From the NCBI RefSeq assembly GCF_052324685.1, contig NC_135225.1:10959503-11023502 (forward strand): DNA of 64,000 nt. Reading direction: 5' to 3'. Positions 62,301 through 64,000 of the stretch are shown here, piece after piece (position 1 is the stretch's first letter; every line of letters begins with the position of its first letter). This DNA comes from Brachyhypopomus gauderio. Taxonomy: Eukaryota; Chordata; Actinopteri; Gymnotiformes; Hypopomidae. The position numbers and the translations under genes are program-made. Below the pieces are notes generated by a model. That model made no database searches. It was not told the DNA's origin and saw only the letters and a program-made list of their open reading frames with translations.

Positions 62301-63855
62301 AAAAGACCGTGGTCCTAAAAGTAAGCCCTGGAATTCAGTCACAGATGCAGTCACGGTCACGTCTGAATTATGGTAACTGTCCAAGGGCATTACAACCATT
62401 TCTGAAATCATCCAGACTGTTATTCTTTTGACTAGCTGGAAATATTCTGCACTGAATGATGCATTGTTAAAGATCTACAATCAGTTATTTTAAAAATGAT
62501 CTTTCAAAAGAAACAGATGACCTAACAACTCATTAAAACATATGTCATGGTATACATGGTATGCAATATGGGAAATTGTGTTGTAATTTGTAAGAAATCC
62601 GTACGATTGTATGTACGTCACCCTAGCAATACCGTCACAGATTTTGAAGCCAGAAGAATCGTGAACGCGCGTGTCCGTTTCGTTTGGCGTTACTGCAAAA
62701 TCGCATGTATTTGCATGTTTCTGCCCCTTGCCTCTGCAGGATAACTGAAGAGAAAACTGACCGGTCAAGGATATACGTTTGTATATGCTTAAATTATACT
62801 CAATGTAAGCTGTAAACGCTTTAAAAGCAGCAAAAAGCAATGATTTTATTAGGCGATTTAGCTAACACCTTGTTACAGCCTGAAACCTTATATAGGCCTA
62901 TATAGGCCTTATATATGAAACAGTGCAAAATATTTAAAAAGGTTATTTTAAATTGTGGATATTTTGTAATGTTGTTGTTAGACGAGTTATGGCAATTATA
63001 TATGAACTGGTAAATTGGTATATTAATTGGCAGCCTATATTTTGCACAACAGGCTTTTGAGTTTAACGCTCCAAAAGGAAACCTGTTGGCCAGGGAGATT
63101 AGAGAAAACAAAAGTCCTAATTCTGGATTAAGGCCCATTCGCCGGAGTGCGAGGGCGTGTAGAGCTACTGTTTACTGCCATGTGTTAACTCGTAAATTAC
63201 AGGCACGGTGTATTGGAAATTATAGTTTTTATTGGTAGAATATATCATTCTATCATAAACAATATTTGTCTTTATTTAGAGTTGTAGCCTAACAGAAGTG
63301 TAAAATACCACCGGATTTGGGTATTATAAGGAACTGATACACACAAAGAGGAACAAAATTATTATGTACAGTGTAAATTATCACGTGAACTGCATAGTAA
63401 ATAAAACTGAAATTATAAGAGGGACCTGGCATATTCAACATTGAATATTACTTCACTTTTAAATCACCACTTTTCCTCCTAAGTGCTGTCTGCTTTATTT
63501 ACGTACTTCATATGGCTTTCCAGAAGTCCTTTATGCTGCTATGGAGAATGCAAAGAGAACTCACAGAAATAACGTTTGGTTCACAGAAGTGCAGCGTTTT
63601 TATCTCATTCATGCATACATCTGGGGTGCTTGATCCCAGCACTCTCTCTGTACTATCACACTGGTGCATGCAGTAGAACAGCAGCGATGATGCGTCTGGG
63701 CGAAAAGCCGCTCACAGAACATTAAAACCACGTCTGAGGCATTAGCATACAGGATAAGTAGGAGAGAGCAGCTGCTCCTCTGGGCACACACTTCTGCTTT
63801 GGCTTGACGGAGAGTAACGTGTCTTCTTAGAGACACGGTGAGGAACCGGAGGAAG

Positions 63856-64000
63856 ATGCATGGATCTGACTGTGTATCTGGGGCAAAGGGTCGATACAGA
63901 CTCACCCTAGTTACAGGACTCCTGGAGTGTCTGTTTTTTGCCGGAGTTGTGTTTGGATGGGCTTCCCTTGTGTTTGTTCTGAAGTCAGATGGATACTTCA
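63856..64000 (+). CDS. slc43a3: SLC43A3, solute carrier (first coding exon, cut by the window end)
   Basis: A plus-strand frame starts [15 protein letters not shown] and continues [20 protein letters not shown] then [12 protein letters not shown] up to the window end (48 codons). The [19 protein letters not shown] pattern is the first membrane segment of SLC43A3, and SLC43A1 differs here. Mammalian SLC43A3 is a major-facilitator membrane protein reported to transport purine nucleobases. Its place next to ctnnd1/btbd18/timm10 matches human 11q12. Fish have more than one slc43a3 copy, so the exact paralogue is open. No upstream in-frame Met is obvious close by. Confidence 0.85.
   Translation, partial: MHGSDCVSGAKGRYRLTLVTGLLECLFFAGVVFGWASLVFVLKSDGYF

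Larger units (their letters stand above)
60561..63855. other. Intergenic sequence between ctnnd1 and slc43a3
   Basis: It contains a 64-bp AT-rich palindrome, TA runs, a decayed Tc1-like element and the slc43a3 5' flank. The last few hundred bases should include the slc43a3 promoter and 5' UTR, but no core promoter element is clear. Confidence 0.5.

Overview
The window is teleost fish nuclear DNA. It has vertebrate split genes with GT-AG introns and a CpG-rich promoter, dense CA/TC/TA microsatellites, and Tc1-, hAT- and ISL2EU-type DNA transposons typical of fish genomes. The order unc93b1 - timm10 - btbd18 - ctnnd1 - slc43a3 is recognisable; most of these loci lie close together on human 11q12 (UNC93B1 is on 11q13). 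The species cannot be named from the sequence.

Layout. 1-187: last coding exon of an unrecognised plus-strand gene. 1290-6428: nested DNA transposons, with an ISL2EU-like element inside a hAT element inside an antisense Tc1-like element. 7.0-10.6 kb: simple repeats. 11.19-18.90 kb: relics of a divergent beta-crystallin pair (betaB-like on minus, betaA-like on plus, the arrangement of CRYBB1/CRYBA4), separated by a 39-bp minisatellite with a solo LTR in it and a 41-bp minisatellite of about 46 copies. 20,567-25,696: unc93b1 (minus, 12 coding exons, 626 aa). 27,369-28,713: timm10 (minus, 2 exons, 88 aa). 29,281-35,699: btbd18 (minus, 5 exons, 1,556 aa, one 2.8-kb exon). 41,051-53,252: ctnnd1 coding exons (minus, 18 constitutive exons, 911 aa, plus an 18-bp microexon and an alternative last exon); its probable promoter and noncoding first exon are near 60.1-60.5 kb. 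A decayed Tc1 copy containing a 30-bp minisatellite lies in a ctnnd1 intron. 61.6-62.3 kb: another decayed antisense Tc1-like copy. 63,856-64,000: first coding exon of slc43a3 (plus).

The host genes do not form one pathway. UNC93B1 escorts nucleic-acid-sensing Toll-like receptors, TIMM10 is a mitochondrial small Tim chaperone, BTBD18 is a nuclear BTB protein, p120-catenin (CTNND1) stabilises cadherins, and SLC43A3 is a plasma-membrane solute carrier. Every spliced model for unc93b1, timm10, btbd18 and ctnnd1 was checked for intron phase, and each total is a multiple of three.

The most unusual material is repeat biology. Two minisatellites appear to have been seeded from coding sequence: a crystallin exon end with its splice donor, and a segment of Tc1 transposase. 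Also notable are the transposon nest with a perfect 8-bp target duplication, and a ctnnd1 alternative last exon whose polypyrimidine tract is a long CT microsatellite.
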